Shown here one piece after another: positions 52,155 through 60,961 of a DNA stretch of 64,000 bases; positions within the stretch are counted from its first letter, which is position 1, and the number at the start of each line of letters is the position of its first letter. A program made the translations under genes and the position numbers. The notes beneath the pieces were generated by a model. It ran no database searches. It was given only the letters and a program-made list of their open reading frames with translations, and was not told the origin of the DNA. Source of the stretch: Bdellovibrio sp. BCCA (GTDB lineage: Bacteria > Bdellovibrionota > Bdellovibrionia > Bdellovibrionales > Bdellovibrionaceae); NCBI RefSeq assembly GCF_037996825.1, contig NZ_JBBNAC010000001.1, forward strand, positions 2,232,001 to 2,296,000, written 5' to 3'.

Positions 52155-52938
52155 ACAATCTCCGAAAGTTTTCCGTAGTGATATCTAATATTTCCAGAGG
52201 ATCAAGTGATTTTAGCTCCCCTATAGTTCTTGCCACCTCCCAGATGCTTTCTGGAGGATTTAATTGGCCTTTAAACGCAGGAGGAGCCTGATCCGGGCTG
52301 TCACTTTCGATCAATAAAAACTCTAAAGGCATTTCTTTCACGGCCTGATGGAGTTTTTGATTGTCCGGGCGGCACACGGGGCCTCCGACGGAAAGGTAAA
52401 GACCCCTCTGGATAAAGTCTTTGGCCTTTGCCGAACTGCCATTGAAAGAATGCACCAGGCCTTTTTGTTTTGGAACGCCCCACAAGTCTAAAATTCGAAT
52501 CGCTTCGTCATGCGCCTGCACTATGTGAAGAACCATCGGTTTTTGTGAAATGTGAGCAAGCTCAATCTGCTGCTCAAACACAGTCATCTGCCGTTCGCGG
52601 GAGTCTTTCATGATGTGCGGGCGCAGATCCAAACCCATCTCGCCAATGGCTTCCGCTTCCACAAGCTGCGTCGCTAAAAGATCCAACGCTTCTTCACATT
52701 GATCTTCATCGTGATCCGCCACCCAGTAAGGGTGAAGCCCAAAACAAAGACCGATATGCTCAGGGTGTCTGGCTTTCAAAGCGCGCTGCATTTCCCAATC
52801 CTCCGGGCCCACTCCTCCCTGCATGAAAAAGTGAATCCCTTTTGCTCGGGCTTCTAGAATAATACGATCCTGCTGGCCCTCCCATCGAGGGTCGGCAAGG
52901 TGTCCGTGAGCGTCGATCCAAAAACCAAATCCAACCAT
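52126..52938 (-). CDS. TatD-family metal-dependent DNase
   Basis: 270 residues. Amidohydrolase fold: WIDAHGHLADPRW gives the first two metal His (about 11 and 13), EAIGEMGLD the bridging Glu, MVLHIVQAH a third His, GLVHSFNGS a fourth, and IESDSPDQAPP the metal Asp near 215. TatD enzymes are 3-prime to 5-prime exonucleases in DNA repair. Cytoplasmic. First gene of a TatD-tcdA-small protein operon. Confidence 0.92.
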   Translation of the reverse strand: MVGFGFWIDAHGHLADPRWEGQQDRIILEARAKGIHFFMQGGVGPEDWEMQRALKARHPEHIGLCFGLHPYWVADHDEDQCEEALDLLATQLVEAEAIGEMGLDLRPHIMKDSRERQMTVFEQQIELAHISQKPMVLHIVQAHDEAIRILDLWGVPKQKGLVHSFNGSSAKAKDFIQRGLYLSVGGPVCRPDNQKLHQAVKEMPLEFLLIESDSPDQAPPAFKGQLNPPESIWEVARTIGELKSLDPLEILDITTENFRRLFAHGNEPRK

Positions 52939-53017
52939 AGGTCTAGGTTATATCCTGAATTCCCGGACTCGAACAAGGTGCAAGTTCCGCCGATATGTTT
53001 CAAGTGAAGGAGTATGT

Positions 53018-54076
53018 ATGAAGCACAAGAGTTTGCGTTTAGGCTTTGATGTTAGCATAGAGAAAGGCTCAACTTGGAAGCCATTGAAGGTTCAATTCTG
53101 GAATGAAGAAAGCAGTTATTCAAAGTTTAAACCTTCTGCACCGTTCAAATATATGGCAGACGCTTTGGTCGGTTTGTCTTTGGTCAAACTGAATCATTAC
53201 ATTAAAAGCCCTGTTGCAACTCCTCACCTAGATTACTCTTTTGCTTTTGATGCTTGGAAAGCTTTGGATCCCCACATCGAGCTTTATGAAAGATCACAAC
53301 CTCGCGTGCGTGCATTGCAATCTCATTTAGCAGTTGTAAATCCAGAAACCTGCACAGAGTTTGAAAATCATTTTAACGAACATTTTGAAATGGCTTTGAA
53401 ACCTTGGGGTGTAGACCTCACAGCTCTTTGGCCTTTGCTTGATTCTTTCCAATGGTTTGAAAACAAAACGGGATCTCCGCTTCTTTACAATTTCGGTTTG
53501 AATTTTTCTAAACCGTTCATGGAAAAGCTTCATTCCCTTTACTCTTTCCTTTACCACTTGCGCAGTCTTGTGGCTGTTGACCACAATGCTCACACGGAAG
53601 ATCCTTCTCATGAAGGTGTCAAAGTGGATGCAATCACAGACTACTTGCCTCGCGCTGAGTATGTCGTGAATGATGCTCTTTTGTATTGGAACTTTAAAAA
53701 GTTCTCTCAACCGTTTGCGGGTCCAAAAACTCCTGACACACGTGTTGAAAAACTTTTGGTGAATCCAATGGAAAAAGCCTTCCAAAAATATTCACACAAT
53801 GCGTGCTGCCTTGTAGACAACCTTCCTAAAGACTTTATCAGTTCGATGAATCCAGTAGAGCTTGAAGAAGCATTTTATCTTGTGCAAATGGATTGGCTCC
53901 TAGGCTCACCTGCTGGTTTGCTTTTCAAAATCCGCGAAGAGATCTTTGCTTTACAAAGCGGCTACGAAAAAATCTTCTGGAAAGATGTTGAGCCAAAATT
54001 CCACGCAAAACCTGTCAGCCTTCACCTTTGCTGTGAGTTGACTGACGAAACTGTGTTTGGAAAAAAATCGGCTTAA
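53018..54076 (+). CDS. hypothetical cytoplasmic protein, 352 aa
   Basis: No signal peptide or membrane segment; GAAGGAG precedes the ATG. Rich in aromatic residues, especially in the middle (SFQWFENKTGSPLLYNFG, HSLYSFLYHLRSL). Two Cys (NACCLV) plus LHLCCEL near the end. Codon use looks like that of highly expressed genes (many AAA, CTT, GGT, CGT). No family recognised. It stands alone between a divergent operon and a strong terminator. Confidence 0.75.
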   Translation: MKHKSLRLGFDVSIEKGSTWKPLKVQFWNEESSYSKFKPSAPFKYMADALVGLSLVKLNHYIKSPVATPHLDYSFAFDAWKALDPHIELYERSQPRVRALQSHLAVVNPETCTEFENHFNEHFEMALKPWGVDLTALWPLLDSFQWFENKTGSPLLYNFGLNFSKPFMEKLHSLYSFLYHLRSLVAVDHNAHTEDPSHEGVKVDAITDYLPRAEYVVNDALLYWNFKKFSQPFAGPKTPDTRVEKLLVNPMEKAFQKYSHNACCLVDNLPKDFISSMNPVELEEAFYLVQMDWLLGSPAGLLFKIREEIFALQSGYEKIFWKDVEPKFHAKPVSLHLCCELTDETVFGKKSA

Positions 54077-54083
54077 CAAAGAA

Positions 54084-54109
54084 AGGAGTCAGTAATGACT
54101 CCTTTTTTT
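54084..54109 (+). terminator. rho-independent terminator
   Basis: AGGAGTCA (54084-54091) and TGACTCCT (54096-54103), loop GTAA, then seven T. Ends the gene at 53018-54076. Confidence 0.95.
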
Positions 54110-54232
54110 CATTTCCCACCCCGCCGCCCTTTCGGCAGCCGCTAATTCTCCGGCAACTCCCTCTGCCGGATTCCCGGCAAGAGCTTCTTCAAAGCGCATA
54201 TCTTCGTTTAGGACACGCACAACCGCTGGCAC
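54089..54232 (-). CDS. possible small Ala/Glu-rich protein, 47 aa
   Basis: A minus-strand frame from a GTG at 54232 (AAGGAG 12 bases before) to a stop inside the terminator stem. The product is Ala/Glu/Gly-rich (RFEEALAGNPAEGVAGELAA) and GC-richer than its neighbours, as coding DNA. No signal peptide. It may be a real small protein or the chance frame of a GC-rich leader of the gene at 54299. Confidence 0.3.
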   Translation of the reverse strand: MPAVVRVLNEDMRFEEALAGNPAEGVAGELAAAERAAGWEMKKRSHY

Positions 54233-54298
54233 ATCGGATGCAATTCTCCTTGAGCAAGAAACTTAAACAAACCCGCAAAACGCGGATAAGGAGAATTT

Positions 54299-54736
54299 AT
54301 GAAAATCGCAACTAAAGCCCTAGCTATGTTACTTCTTGGCGTTATGAGCTTCAGCACTTTGCAAGCGAAAGCCGACATCCTGCCAATCCCTACTTACAAT
54401 CTCATGAATAAATCTATATGGATTACGATCTACACTTTCGGTCAACAAACAGACTGGGGCTGTGTTCCCGCCTATAGCATGCGTGCCTGGTGGAGTGGCA
54501 ACTACGTTCCCGCAGTTCCCTACACTGTTCGCGGTGAAATCAAAGAAAACGCCGACTGCAGTGGCGCAACACTCAGAGAAACAGGAACTCTAGTTCAACT
54601 TCCCACTGTGGCATGGATAGATGCTCAGGGAAACTGGCACACAACACCACTTCCACCAACTCCTCCAGCAATGACGGATTCACAAATCACAGACTCTGTG
54701 ACTCAGGGAATTCAATATGGAGAAGAAGCGAACTAA
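54299..54736 (+). CDS. secreted hypothetical protein, 145 aa
   Basis: AAGGAG precedes the ATG; signal peptide ending LQAKA. The mature part is Trp/Pro-rich (SIWITIYTF, MRAWWSGNYVPAVPYTVRGEI) with two Cys (WGCVPAY, ADCSGAT), likely one disulphide, and a Pro-rich stretch (PLPPTPPAM). A strong terminator follows. No family recognised. Confidence 0.75.
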   Translation: MKIATKALAMLLLGVMSFSTLQAKADILPIPTYNLMNKSIWITIYTFGQQTDWGCVPAYSMRAWWSGNYVPAVPYTVRGEIKENADCSGATLRETGTLVQLPTVAWIDAQGNWHTTPLPPTPPAMTDSQITDSVTQGIQYGEEAN

Positions 54737-54762
54737 GTAAGCCCTTCGCCAAAAATAAAAAT

Positions 54763-54788
54763 GGAGTCTTCACGACTCCTTTTTTTTT
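54763..54788 (+). terminator. rho-independent terminator
   Basis: GGAGTC (54763-54768) and GACTCC (54774-54779), then nine T. Ends the gene at 54299-54736. The stem copies that of the terminator at 54084. Confidence 0.9.
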
Positions 54789-54792
54789 GGGG

Positions 54793-54817
54793 AAAAAGGT
54801 ACCTGGTACCTTTTTTT
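54793..54817. terminator. bidirectional terminator with KpnI-type palindrome
   Basis: AAAAAGGTACC at 54793-54803 and GGTACCTTTTT at 54805-54815 give an 11-bp perfect inverted repeat with runs of A and T on both sides, so it works in both directions. It abuts the stop of the DedA gene and is a second barrier after the terminator at 54763. Confidence 0.75.
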
Positions 54818-55487
54818 ATTGAGAAGCTTTCTGCAACTTCCAACGATCTCTTAATTTTTTGATCAGGAAGTACACCAACAAAAGTCCGATGATCGCAAAG
54901 ACCACTAACTTGAATTGACGAAGTTTCGTCAGGATCGGCTCTCCATAGTGGGCCAAAAGATAAATCTGTGTCGGCACACTGATCAAAGCCGCGATACCGT
55001 CGATCACTAAAAACTTCCACGCAGGATAGCGCAACATTCCGCAAGCTAAGTGACCCGGGAAACGAAGACCTGGAGTAAAACGGAAAATACCGCACGCATA
55101 AGCGCCGTATTTATGAGTCCACTCTTCCACTCGTTTCATCAAATGTTCTGGGAAAAGTTTGTGCACGCGCGGATGATAAAGAAGCTTTCGCCCAAATATC
55201 CGCCCTATCAGATAAATCACGAAGTCACTGACCACAACGGCGGCAAACGCGATGGCCGAAGCCGTATGCACGCTCACAACAGGTGCGCCTTCAAATGGAG
55301 GTGGAAAGTGTTGAGGGTGAGCTCCCATAAACGCCAGAATACCGACGCTGATCAAAGTCACCTCTTCAGGAAGGGGAAAACCCACAGCAGAAAGCATCAT
55401 CATACCGATCAAAGCTGCGTAAACCGTTCCCGGCTGATACGCAAACTGAGACATCCATTGAAAGATCGGTTCGTTAGCAAATTCCAA
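54816..55487 (-). CDS. DedA/VTT-family membrane protein
   Basis: 224 residues from a TTG at 55487, chosen because AGGGGA lies 7 bases before it; a GTG at 55541 would add 18 residues. Six or so membrane segments. FPLPEEVTLISVGILAFMG, VSDFVIYLIGRIFGRKLL and FRFTPGLRFPGHLACGMLRYPAWKF match the VTT domain of DedA proteins, which flip lipid carriers such as undecaprenyl phosphate. The F-x-R-x-x-P-x-x-R motif is kept. Tail is basic. The opposite-strand gene starts about 98 bases away. Confidence 0.88.
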   Translation of the reverse strand: MEFANEPIFQWMSQFAYQPGTVYAALIGMMMLSAVGFPLPEEVTLISVGILAFMGAHPQHFPPPFEGAPVVSVHTASAIAFAAVVVSDFVIYLIGRIFGRKLLYHPRVHKLFPEHLMKRVEEWTHKYGAYACGIFRFTPGLRFPGHLACGMLRYPAWKFLVIDGIAALISVPTQIYLLAHYGEPILTKLRQFKLVVFAIIGLLLVYFLIKKLRDRWKLQKASQ

Positions 55488-55584
55488 TATAGTTTCCCCT
55501 GAGCCACTTAATATGGAGTAAACGGTCCCACTTGAACACACTTGCTACACCGTGCTATGTGTAGTTTTCGCGTTAAGGAATAGT

Positions 55585-56436
55585 ATGCAGAGTGCCAGAG
55601 GATTTGAATACGGAGTCCGACACATAATCAGCCCTCAGTCGGGAGCTGTTTGTGATGTTTTATTAGGCATTTTGGATCTTGATCGTGATTACATCCACTT
55701 TTTGTTGGACCTAGGTTCCATTTATTTAAATCACAATCGATTAAAAGAAAATTCCTCGGTTTCCGTTGGCGATTACATTCGAGTCCATACCAAGCCTCGC
55801 AGGTTCTTAGCCAACGATGGAAAATGGTCCGAGCGTTTGGTTTTTCAAAACGAACATTTCGTTGTCGCAAAAAAAATCTCAGGCCTTCCCGTACACGCAA
55901 GCGTCGACAATCAAAAAGAACATCTGCAAAGTTATTTAGAGAACACTGTCGGCTGCACGCTCTATGGCACTCACCGCTTGGATGTTCCAACACGTGGGTT
56001 GATCGTCTATGCAAAGACGCAAGAGTTTCAAACGGCTTTCAACAAACTGCTCATCGCCCGCGAAATAAAAAAAATCTATCGCGCACTGGTGGAAGGACAA
56101 AACCTCTCTAAGGGTATGTTGATTCATTATATGGAGCCTTCTCCCCGCGCACCGAAAAAAGTGGCGCGTGAAAAACAAGATGGCTGGCAAGACTGCGTGC
56201 TTGAGATTTTAGATATTGAGTTGAAAGAAGAAAACCGCAGCGAAGTGCGCATTCACCTGCACACAGGGCGCACGCACCAAATCCGCGCGCAGTTAGGCTG
56301 CGAAAATCATCCGATTGTCGGCGATCATGCCTATGGTGCTAAGAGGTTATGGGAAGAAGAGAGAGTCGAACTAGAAGCCTGTGAGCTGAGCTTTATCAAC
56401 CCGCTCACAGGAGAATCGCATAGTTTTAAAACCTAG
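55585..56436 (+). CDS. RluA-family RNA pseudouridine synthase
   Basis: 283 residues from ATG 55585 (AAGGAA before it). An S4-like RNA-binding domain (about 30-75: YIHFLLDLGSIYLNHNRLKENSSVSVGDYIRVH) precedes the catalytic domain: VVAKKISGLPVHAS, GTHRLDVPTRGLIVYAKT with the catalytic Asp, IYRALVEG, and HTGRTHQIRAQLG. The usual D-x-x-T-S-G-L reads D-V-P-T-R-G-L. Target RNA unknown. Convergent with the next gene, stop codons sharing bases. Confidence 0.9.
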   Translation: MQSARGFEYGVRHIISPQSGAVCDVLLGILDLDRDYIHFLLDLGSIYLNHNRLKENSSVSVGDYIRVHTKPRRFLANDGKWSERLVFQNEHFVVAKKISGLPVHASVDNQKEHLQSYLENTVGCTLYGTHRLDVPTRGLIVYAKTQEFQTAFNKLLIAREIKKIYRALVEGQNLSKGMLIHYMEPSPRAPKKVAREKQDGWQDCVLEILDIELKEENRSEVRIHLHTGRTHQIRAQLGCENHPIVGDHAYGAKRLWEEERVELEACELSFINPLTGESHSFKT

Positions 56437-57353
56437 AATACATAGGCATTGGTCATCAAGGAGTACTGTGTGTTTTCTGGTTGCCAGTATGCAACGTCTT
56501 TACCCTTGTAGCTTCCCAATGTTGTTTGGTTTTGGAAACCCAAAGTGAAAGTCAAACCGCGCATAGGGCGCATCTCAAGACCCAGGCCAGCTCTTAAGCG
56601 AGTCACGTGGCTGCCTTCAAGATCTTCAACGTCAGAAGAGTAATACCAGTCTTCATCAAAACCCACTTTAGGTTTTACAGAGAAGTATTTATTGATGTCG
56701 ATAACCGCTTCTACGTAGTTCTCAAAGGAGTATTGCTTCGTTGTGCTGCGTGGATCTTTTTTGTATCCACCATCATCGTACTGTGGAGTTTCAGGATCGA
56801 AGTAAGCTGTTTGTCTTTGCCAGTAGATATCAGGCTTCACCGCATAAGTGATCGAAGAGAAACGACCGATGGCATACTCAAAGTAACCTTCGAAACGAAC
56901 CTTCGTCACCATTTTGGAATTTTGCGAGTAAGGACTTGTTGGCAAATAAAGTTTTACGTTGCCAGAGATATCGACGTCGCCGATGTAACCCAAATCATAT
57001 TTTGAGTAAGCGAAATGGATATCTTGAAGATCAGCAGTTGCTGCAACTTGGTCATCGTATTTGTTTCTTCCGGAAGTGTTGTAAGTGAAAGGAAGACGAA
57101 CAGAGAATTTTGTATCCGCATCGATCTTGTTGTTGAAACCAAAGTAGTTGTAAGACTCCAAAGAACGATCGCCCGAAGCTGTTTTGCCGTAGCTCATATT
57201 AGAGACGGAAGCGATAGAGAAGAACGTCACGTTCCAGTTACGGCGGAAGGAATCACCCGCGGACATAACCAAACTTTCCTCACGCTCTTGGGCATGTACG
57301 AACGGTCCAAAACAAGAAATTGCCAGTGTGAGGGCCAAGGCCTTTTTAAGCAT
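56433..57353 (-). CDS. outer-membrane beta-barrel protein
   Basis: 306 residues. Signal peptide ending FVHA. Long alternating strands (FSVRLPFTYNTSG, NVKLYLPTS, MVTKVRFEGYFEYAIGRF, KQYSFENYVEAVIDI, LRAGLGLEMRPMRGLTFTLGF) and a final Phe (TNAYVF), the BAM recognition sign for outer-membrane barrels. Ser/Tyr-rich short turns. No porin or transporter family recognised. Confidence 0.85.
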   Translation of the reverse strand: MLKKALALTLAISCFGPFVHAQEREESLVMSAGDSFRRNWNVTFFSIASVSNMSYGKTASGDRSLESYNYFGFNNKIDADTKFSVRLPFTYNTSGRNKYDDQVAATADLQDIHFAYSKYDLGYIGDVDISGNVKLYLPTSPYSQNSKMVTKVRFEGYFEYAIGRFSSITYAVKPDIYWQRQTAYFDPETPQYDDGGYKKDPRSTTKQYSFENYVEAVIDINKYFSVKPKVGFDEDWYYSSDVEDLEGSHVTRLRAGLGLEMRPMRGLTFTLGFQNQTTLGSYKGKDVAYWQPENTQYSLMTNAYVF

Positions 57354-57503
57354 GAGAACTCCTTAAAAGATCGGAAAATCCATGGATTTATGCCATATTG
57401 CAGCACGTTACACAATATCCAATTTTTAGACAGGCTGAGTCTCAACCGTTTCCTGAAAATCTTTGCGCTTGAGTCCAAAACCCAATCCCCTTACAACTGG
57501 GTC

Positions 57504-58697
57504 ATGAAAAAATTACTGTCATTTAGAAACCTGATCCTCGCTCTTGTTCTTTCTCTGGCAACTGGTTGTGCCATTAGCTTTAAAAAGAAGCATTGGGACC
57601 TGCCTCCAAAGGCGGATAATGAAGTGTCTGTGATGTCTTTTAACGTCGAAAACCTTTTCGACACGGTTCATGATGAAGACCGCAACGACTATGCGTACTT
57701 GCCTTATATGGTGAAAAAAACCAATCCCAAGTACCAACAAGCCTGCAAAGAAATCAACGCTGACAACTCTTACCGCTTGAACGAATGCTTGAGTACAGAT
57801 TGGAACGATGCTCAGCTCGATCAAAAGCTAAAGAATCTTTCTGAAGTCGTTTTGAATGTCGACACCAACGGTCCTGACGTATTGATGTTGATCGAAGTGG
57901 AAAACATCAACGTTCTAAACATCTGGAATAAAAACTACCTGCAAAAAGCCGGTTATCAAACTGTTGTGTTGATTGAAGGCCCAGACAAACGCGGTATCGA
58001 CGTGGGCTTTATGTCTCGTTTTCCTTTAGTTGGAAAACCAGTTCTTCACCCGATTCCTTGGAAACCAAAAAACGAGGAAGACAAAAAATGGATGGAGCAA
58101 TCTCGTAATGTTCTTGAAGTGACAGTCAAAGCACCGAACGGTGATCCTTTGACGTTCTTGGTAGCGCACTTTCCTTCACAAGCAAATCCAACTTACTGGC
58201 GCCAACAAGCCGCAGAGTTTGTGACTAAATTAATAAAAGAAAAAGGTCCGAATACGATGGTTATGGCCGGTGGTGACTTGAATATCTCTGCGGAAGAAGA
58301 AGACAAAGAACACATCTTCCGCGATATTCTTGCAAAAGGCGGAGCTGTTTCTCACTTCGTCGGTTGCAAAGAGTGCCCAGGCACACACAACTATCGCAAG
58401 TCTTGGTCATTCCTTGATGCGCACATCTATGGCCCTGCTTTATTGGCGGAAGGTGCTGGCAGCTATCAAATGGAGCCAAACACAATCGACGTCATTCGTT
58501 ACAACGACGTTCATCTTAAAAAAGGAAAATATCCGAAGCGTTGGGATTATGACAAACTGGAAGGTGTGTCAGATCACTTCCCGCTCTATGTTCGTTTGAA
58601 GCAACGTGGTCCTGCGAAAACTCCGGTGCAAGAACCCGCACCTAAAACCGAAGTCAAAAAAGAGACACCGAAGAAAAAAGCAAAATCAAAGAAGTAA
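57504..58697 (+). CDS. endonuclease/exonuclease/phosphatase-family lipoprotein
   Basis: 397 residues from the ATG at 57504; the frame is open for 163 codons before, but that stretch overlaps the opposite gene and has no start signal. Lipobox LATGC. The EEP fold has VMSFNVENLF, VLMLIEVEN with its metal Glu, VGFMSRFPL, VAHFPSQAN, AGGDLNIS, and SDHFPLYV at the end, so the catalytic His-Asp-Asn-Asp-His set is complete. An exported DNase or phosphatase. A Lys/Pro-rich tail (VQEPAPKTEVKKETPKKK) could bind nucleic acid. Such enzymes could digest prey DNA. Confidence 0.92.
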   Translation: MKKLLSFRNLILALVLSLATGCAISFKKKHWDLPPKADNEVSVMSFNVENLFDTVHDEDRNDYAYLPYMVKKTNPKYQQACKEINADNSYRLNECLSTDWNDAQLDQKLKNLSEVVLNVDTNGPDVLMLIEVENINVLNIWNKNYLQKAGYQTVVLIEGPDKRGIDVGFMSRFPLVGKPVLHPIPWKPKNEEDKKWMEQSRNVLEVTVKAPNGDPLTFLVAHFPSQANPTYWRQQAAEFVTKLIKEKGPNTMVMAGGDLNISAEEEDKEHIFRDILAKGGAVSHFVGCKECPGTHNYRKSWSFLDAHIYGPALLAEGAGSYQMEPNTIDVIRYNDVHLKKGKYPKRWDYDKLEGVSDHFPLYVRLKQRGPAKTPVQEPAPKTEVKKETPKKKAKSKK

Positions 58698-58701
58698 TAA
58701 T

Positions 58702-58730
58702 AAAAAAGCCGCGAACAACGCGGCTTTTTT
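58702..58730. terminator. bidirectional terminator
   Basis: AAAAAAGCCGCG (58702-58713) and CGCGGCTTTTTT (58719-58730), loop AACAA. A 12-bp stem with A and T runs on both sides. Shared by the genes ending at 58697 and 58747. Confidence 0.95.
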
Positions 58731-58746
58731 ATTTTCATAGTTTCTA

Positions 58747-59727
58747 CTATTCAGGGCCGATCAGTCTCAACCAAGGCTGCGCATCGTAGTGACCTTTCAG
58801 TCCATTCATCGCATTGATCTGATAGTTGCGATAGGCAGAGTCTTTAGAAAGTCCATTGTAACAAGCGCTGTAACCCGATGAATATCTATTATATGCGCCT
58901 AAAATTTTATGCATGGGATCTCCGGTTTGATTGCAACTTGCCGAGCGCGCTTCCATGTAGTTGTTGTAGTATTCAGTGAAGCCGTAATACAGAGTGCTAC
59001 CGATGCCGCAGTACTTGCCACTATTAAAAAACTCCGCATTGAGTAATTCATCTGCACTAAATCCTGAGCGAGCGACTTGTGAAATTCCCCAATCATCTAA
59101 AACATTATAAGAACCGCCACTTAAGAAAATAAAAAACCAATCTTTATAACGGACATAATGCTGCCAGTTGCTTTCTTGCCACGAAAGAGCTTTGAGTGCT
59201 CGTAAAAACATGGTCCGTTCAGAGCCCTTTAAGACATTGCCATGGTCTGCTAAAAGTTTGGCCCCTGTTTGTTCGATGAGTTCATTCACCTCACGATAGT
59301 AGTCGCCTCGCTTTGTGCTGTCTTGCCACTGTTGTGCGGTCAAAGCATAGGGCAAATCAATTTTTCCGTGACAGCTGACTGTGACGTCAGCCCACTTCGA
59401 TCCTCTTCCGCCTGAAACTGAACTCTTCAAAGACCAACGATCAAAGAGATTGTAAACGCGTTCGCGTGATCCAATGTTTTCACGAGAAAGATCACTGGAA
59501 GGTATTGCAGGGATTTCTGTCGCCGGTGGCGGTTGTGGCGATGGTGCGGGACTAGGACTTGGCGCAGGCGACGGAGCTGGAGTCGGTGTTGGTGCCGGAG
59601 TCTCATTGTCAACCGTGTGATTGGTGTCTTCAGAAGGAGGAGAACTTGATGAAGATTTTGAGCAAGACACAAATGTTAAGGCGATAAACGAAATAAGAAT
59701 CGCTCGCAGTGGGGTTTTTAGAACCAT
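58747..59727 (-). CDS. lipoprotein with lysozyme/transglycosylase-like domain
   Basis: 326 residues. Lipobox FVSC. Residues about 25-80 are a Ser/Pro-rich linker with PAPSPAPSPSP-type repeats. The rest resembles a lysozyme-like SLT fold: ALKALSWQESNWQHY with a Glu in the catalytic place, then LDDWGISQVAR (like the G-L-M-Q motif), and GAYNRYSSGYS (like the A-Y-N-x-G motif). Four Cys suggest disulphides. I infer a peptidoglycan-cleaving enzyme tethered to the envelope, perhaps used on prey wall. Family not confirmed. Confidence 0.7.
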   Translation of the reverse strand: MVLKTPLRAILISFIALTFVSCSKSSSSSPPSEDTNHTVDNETPAPTPTPAPSPAPSPSPAPSPQPPPATEIPAIPSSDLSRENIGSRERVYNLFDRWSLKSSVSGGRGSKWADVTVSCHGKIDLPYALTAQQWQDSTKRGDYYREVNELIEQTGAKLLADHGNVLKGSERTMFLRALKALSWQESNWQHYVRYKDWFFIFLSGGSYNVLDDWGISQVARSGFSADELLNAEFFNSGKYCGIGSTLYYGFTEYYNNYMEARSASCNQTGDPMHKILGAYNRYSSGYSACYNGLSKDSAYRNYQINAMNGLKGHYDAQPWLRLIGPE

Positions 59728-59860
59728 GGCACCTCCCGTTTAAGTGTGCTTATTTAATAAGCATCACTAAGTAGTCGGCACTATAAAAATCAGTCTGCGC
59801 CCTAGTTCCCGCCTTAGGTCTCAAACGTTTCGGAGTATTCTCAAGTTCACGCGCAGAAAA

Positions 59861-59887
59861 TAAAAAAGGCCCTCACACGAGAGCCTT
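59861..59887 (-). terminator. rho-independent terminator
   Basis: AAGGCCCTC (59866-59874) and GAGAGCCTT (59879-59887) with one mismatch; on the minus strand TTTTTTA follows. Ends the gene at 59916-60878. Confidence 0.8.
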
Positions 59888-59915
59888 CTTCATTCTTAAA
59901 TCAGATTTTTCAGGA

Positions 59916-60878
59916 TTAGAAGTTTAACAAACGGCTTAAATCCAAAGTGGGACGTTTACCGCAAGTCACAAGTTTTCTGATTTCATTTTTAATTTGAATT
60001 TGCTCATTACCAGCCACAACGTCGTAAGTTTTCTTAGGACCTGCAGATCCTTTAACTTTACCGATGAGCTCAGAGCAAAGACCTTCGATCTTCATTGTCA
60101 CGTTCGCGCCAGAAACGCCTGAGTTGAAAACGCGATCGTTAGATCCTGGATACTTCATTGAAGAATTCATCGAAAGAATTTTGACTTCGGAAGTTTGCAA
60201 GGACGCTTTATCAATTGTCATCGCAAGATCCATGGAGATTTTGTTGTTTACGTTGCCAGCGCCTTTAGCACCGCCAAGAGAACCTTCAATTTTAACAACC
60301 AACTCATAAGCGTCTTTGTTGTTTTTAGATGGAACCAAAGCCAACTCATAAACGTTATCAACAAGGTTCACGTAAAATCTTTTTTTATCAGTGGCATCAA
60401 CTGAATATTTAAGGCCCGCGGCTTTGATTTCAACACCCAAGTCACCGTTCAACTCGCCATGCGTGCCATCCAAAGACTTCATCGCTTTAGTTTTCCAAGC
60501 GCCCTCTTCATTCGCATACTCAAGGTTTTCTTTAGCGCCTGTGATCTTCACTTGCTTTAAACCTTTATCGCTATCAGCAAGCTTTTCAAGTGCATACTGA
60601 GTCTTTGTTGCATCCAAGGAACCTGTGGCTAATTTCACAAGCTCAACCGCCTCTATGGATCTTTCGATCAAGAACGCTGACAACCCGTAGTCCGTCAAAG
60701 AAAATTGATTCGGATTTCTTTGAGTAGCACCGCCACCTTTACCCGCTTTTCTTGCGTTTTGTTGTTGGATTGTGGCGCGCAGATTTTTATCCACCACAGC
60801 CTTATCTTGAGGCGTGCAAGCAGAAGTTAACAAGGCAGACGAAATAAGAAGAGCTGAGAAAATATAGGCTGTTTTCAT
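59916..60878 (-). CDS. lipoprotein of unknown function, 320 aa
   Basis: Lipobox LTSAC. The mature part opens with a Lys/Gln-rich stretch (DKNLRATIQQQNARKAGKGGG), then amphipathic beta sequence throughout (KQVKITGAKENLEYAN, VEIKAAGLKYSVD, MKIEGLCSELIGKVKG). Two Cys near the C-terminus (GLCSEL, VTCGKR). The strand pattern suggests a beta-rich lipid-binding or barrel-like domain. No family recognised. Codon use is strongly biased, as in well-expressed genes. Confidence 0.75.
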   Translation of the reverse strand: MKTAYIFSALLISSALLTSACTPQDKAVVDKNLRATIQQQNARKAGKGGGATQRNPNQFSLTDYGLSAFLIERSIEAVELVKLATGSLDATKTQYALEKLADSDKGLKQVKITGAKENLEYANEEGAWKTKAMKSLDGTHGELNGDLGVEIKAAGLKYSVDATDKKRFYVNLVDNVYELALVPSKNNKDAYELVVKIEGSLGGAKGAGNVNNKISMDLAMTIDKASLQTSEVKILSMNSSMKYPGSNDRVFNSGVSGANVTMKIEGLCSELIGKVKGSAGPKKTYDVVAGNEQIQIKNEIRKLVTCGKRPTLDLSRLLNF

Positions 60879-60961
60879 GGCTCAGGAATCTAGCTTGAAA
60901 ACCGCGAAGTTTCTAGAGGAAGTACAAGGACTTCGCCTAATTCTAACCATTTCCTAAAAAT

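Noticed and set aside
57015-57503. N-terminal extension of the EEP lipoprotein frame
   Set aside because: It overlaps the opposite beta-barrel gene, and a lipoprotein signal starts cleanly at 57504.
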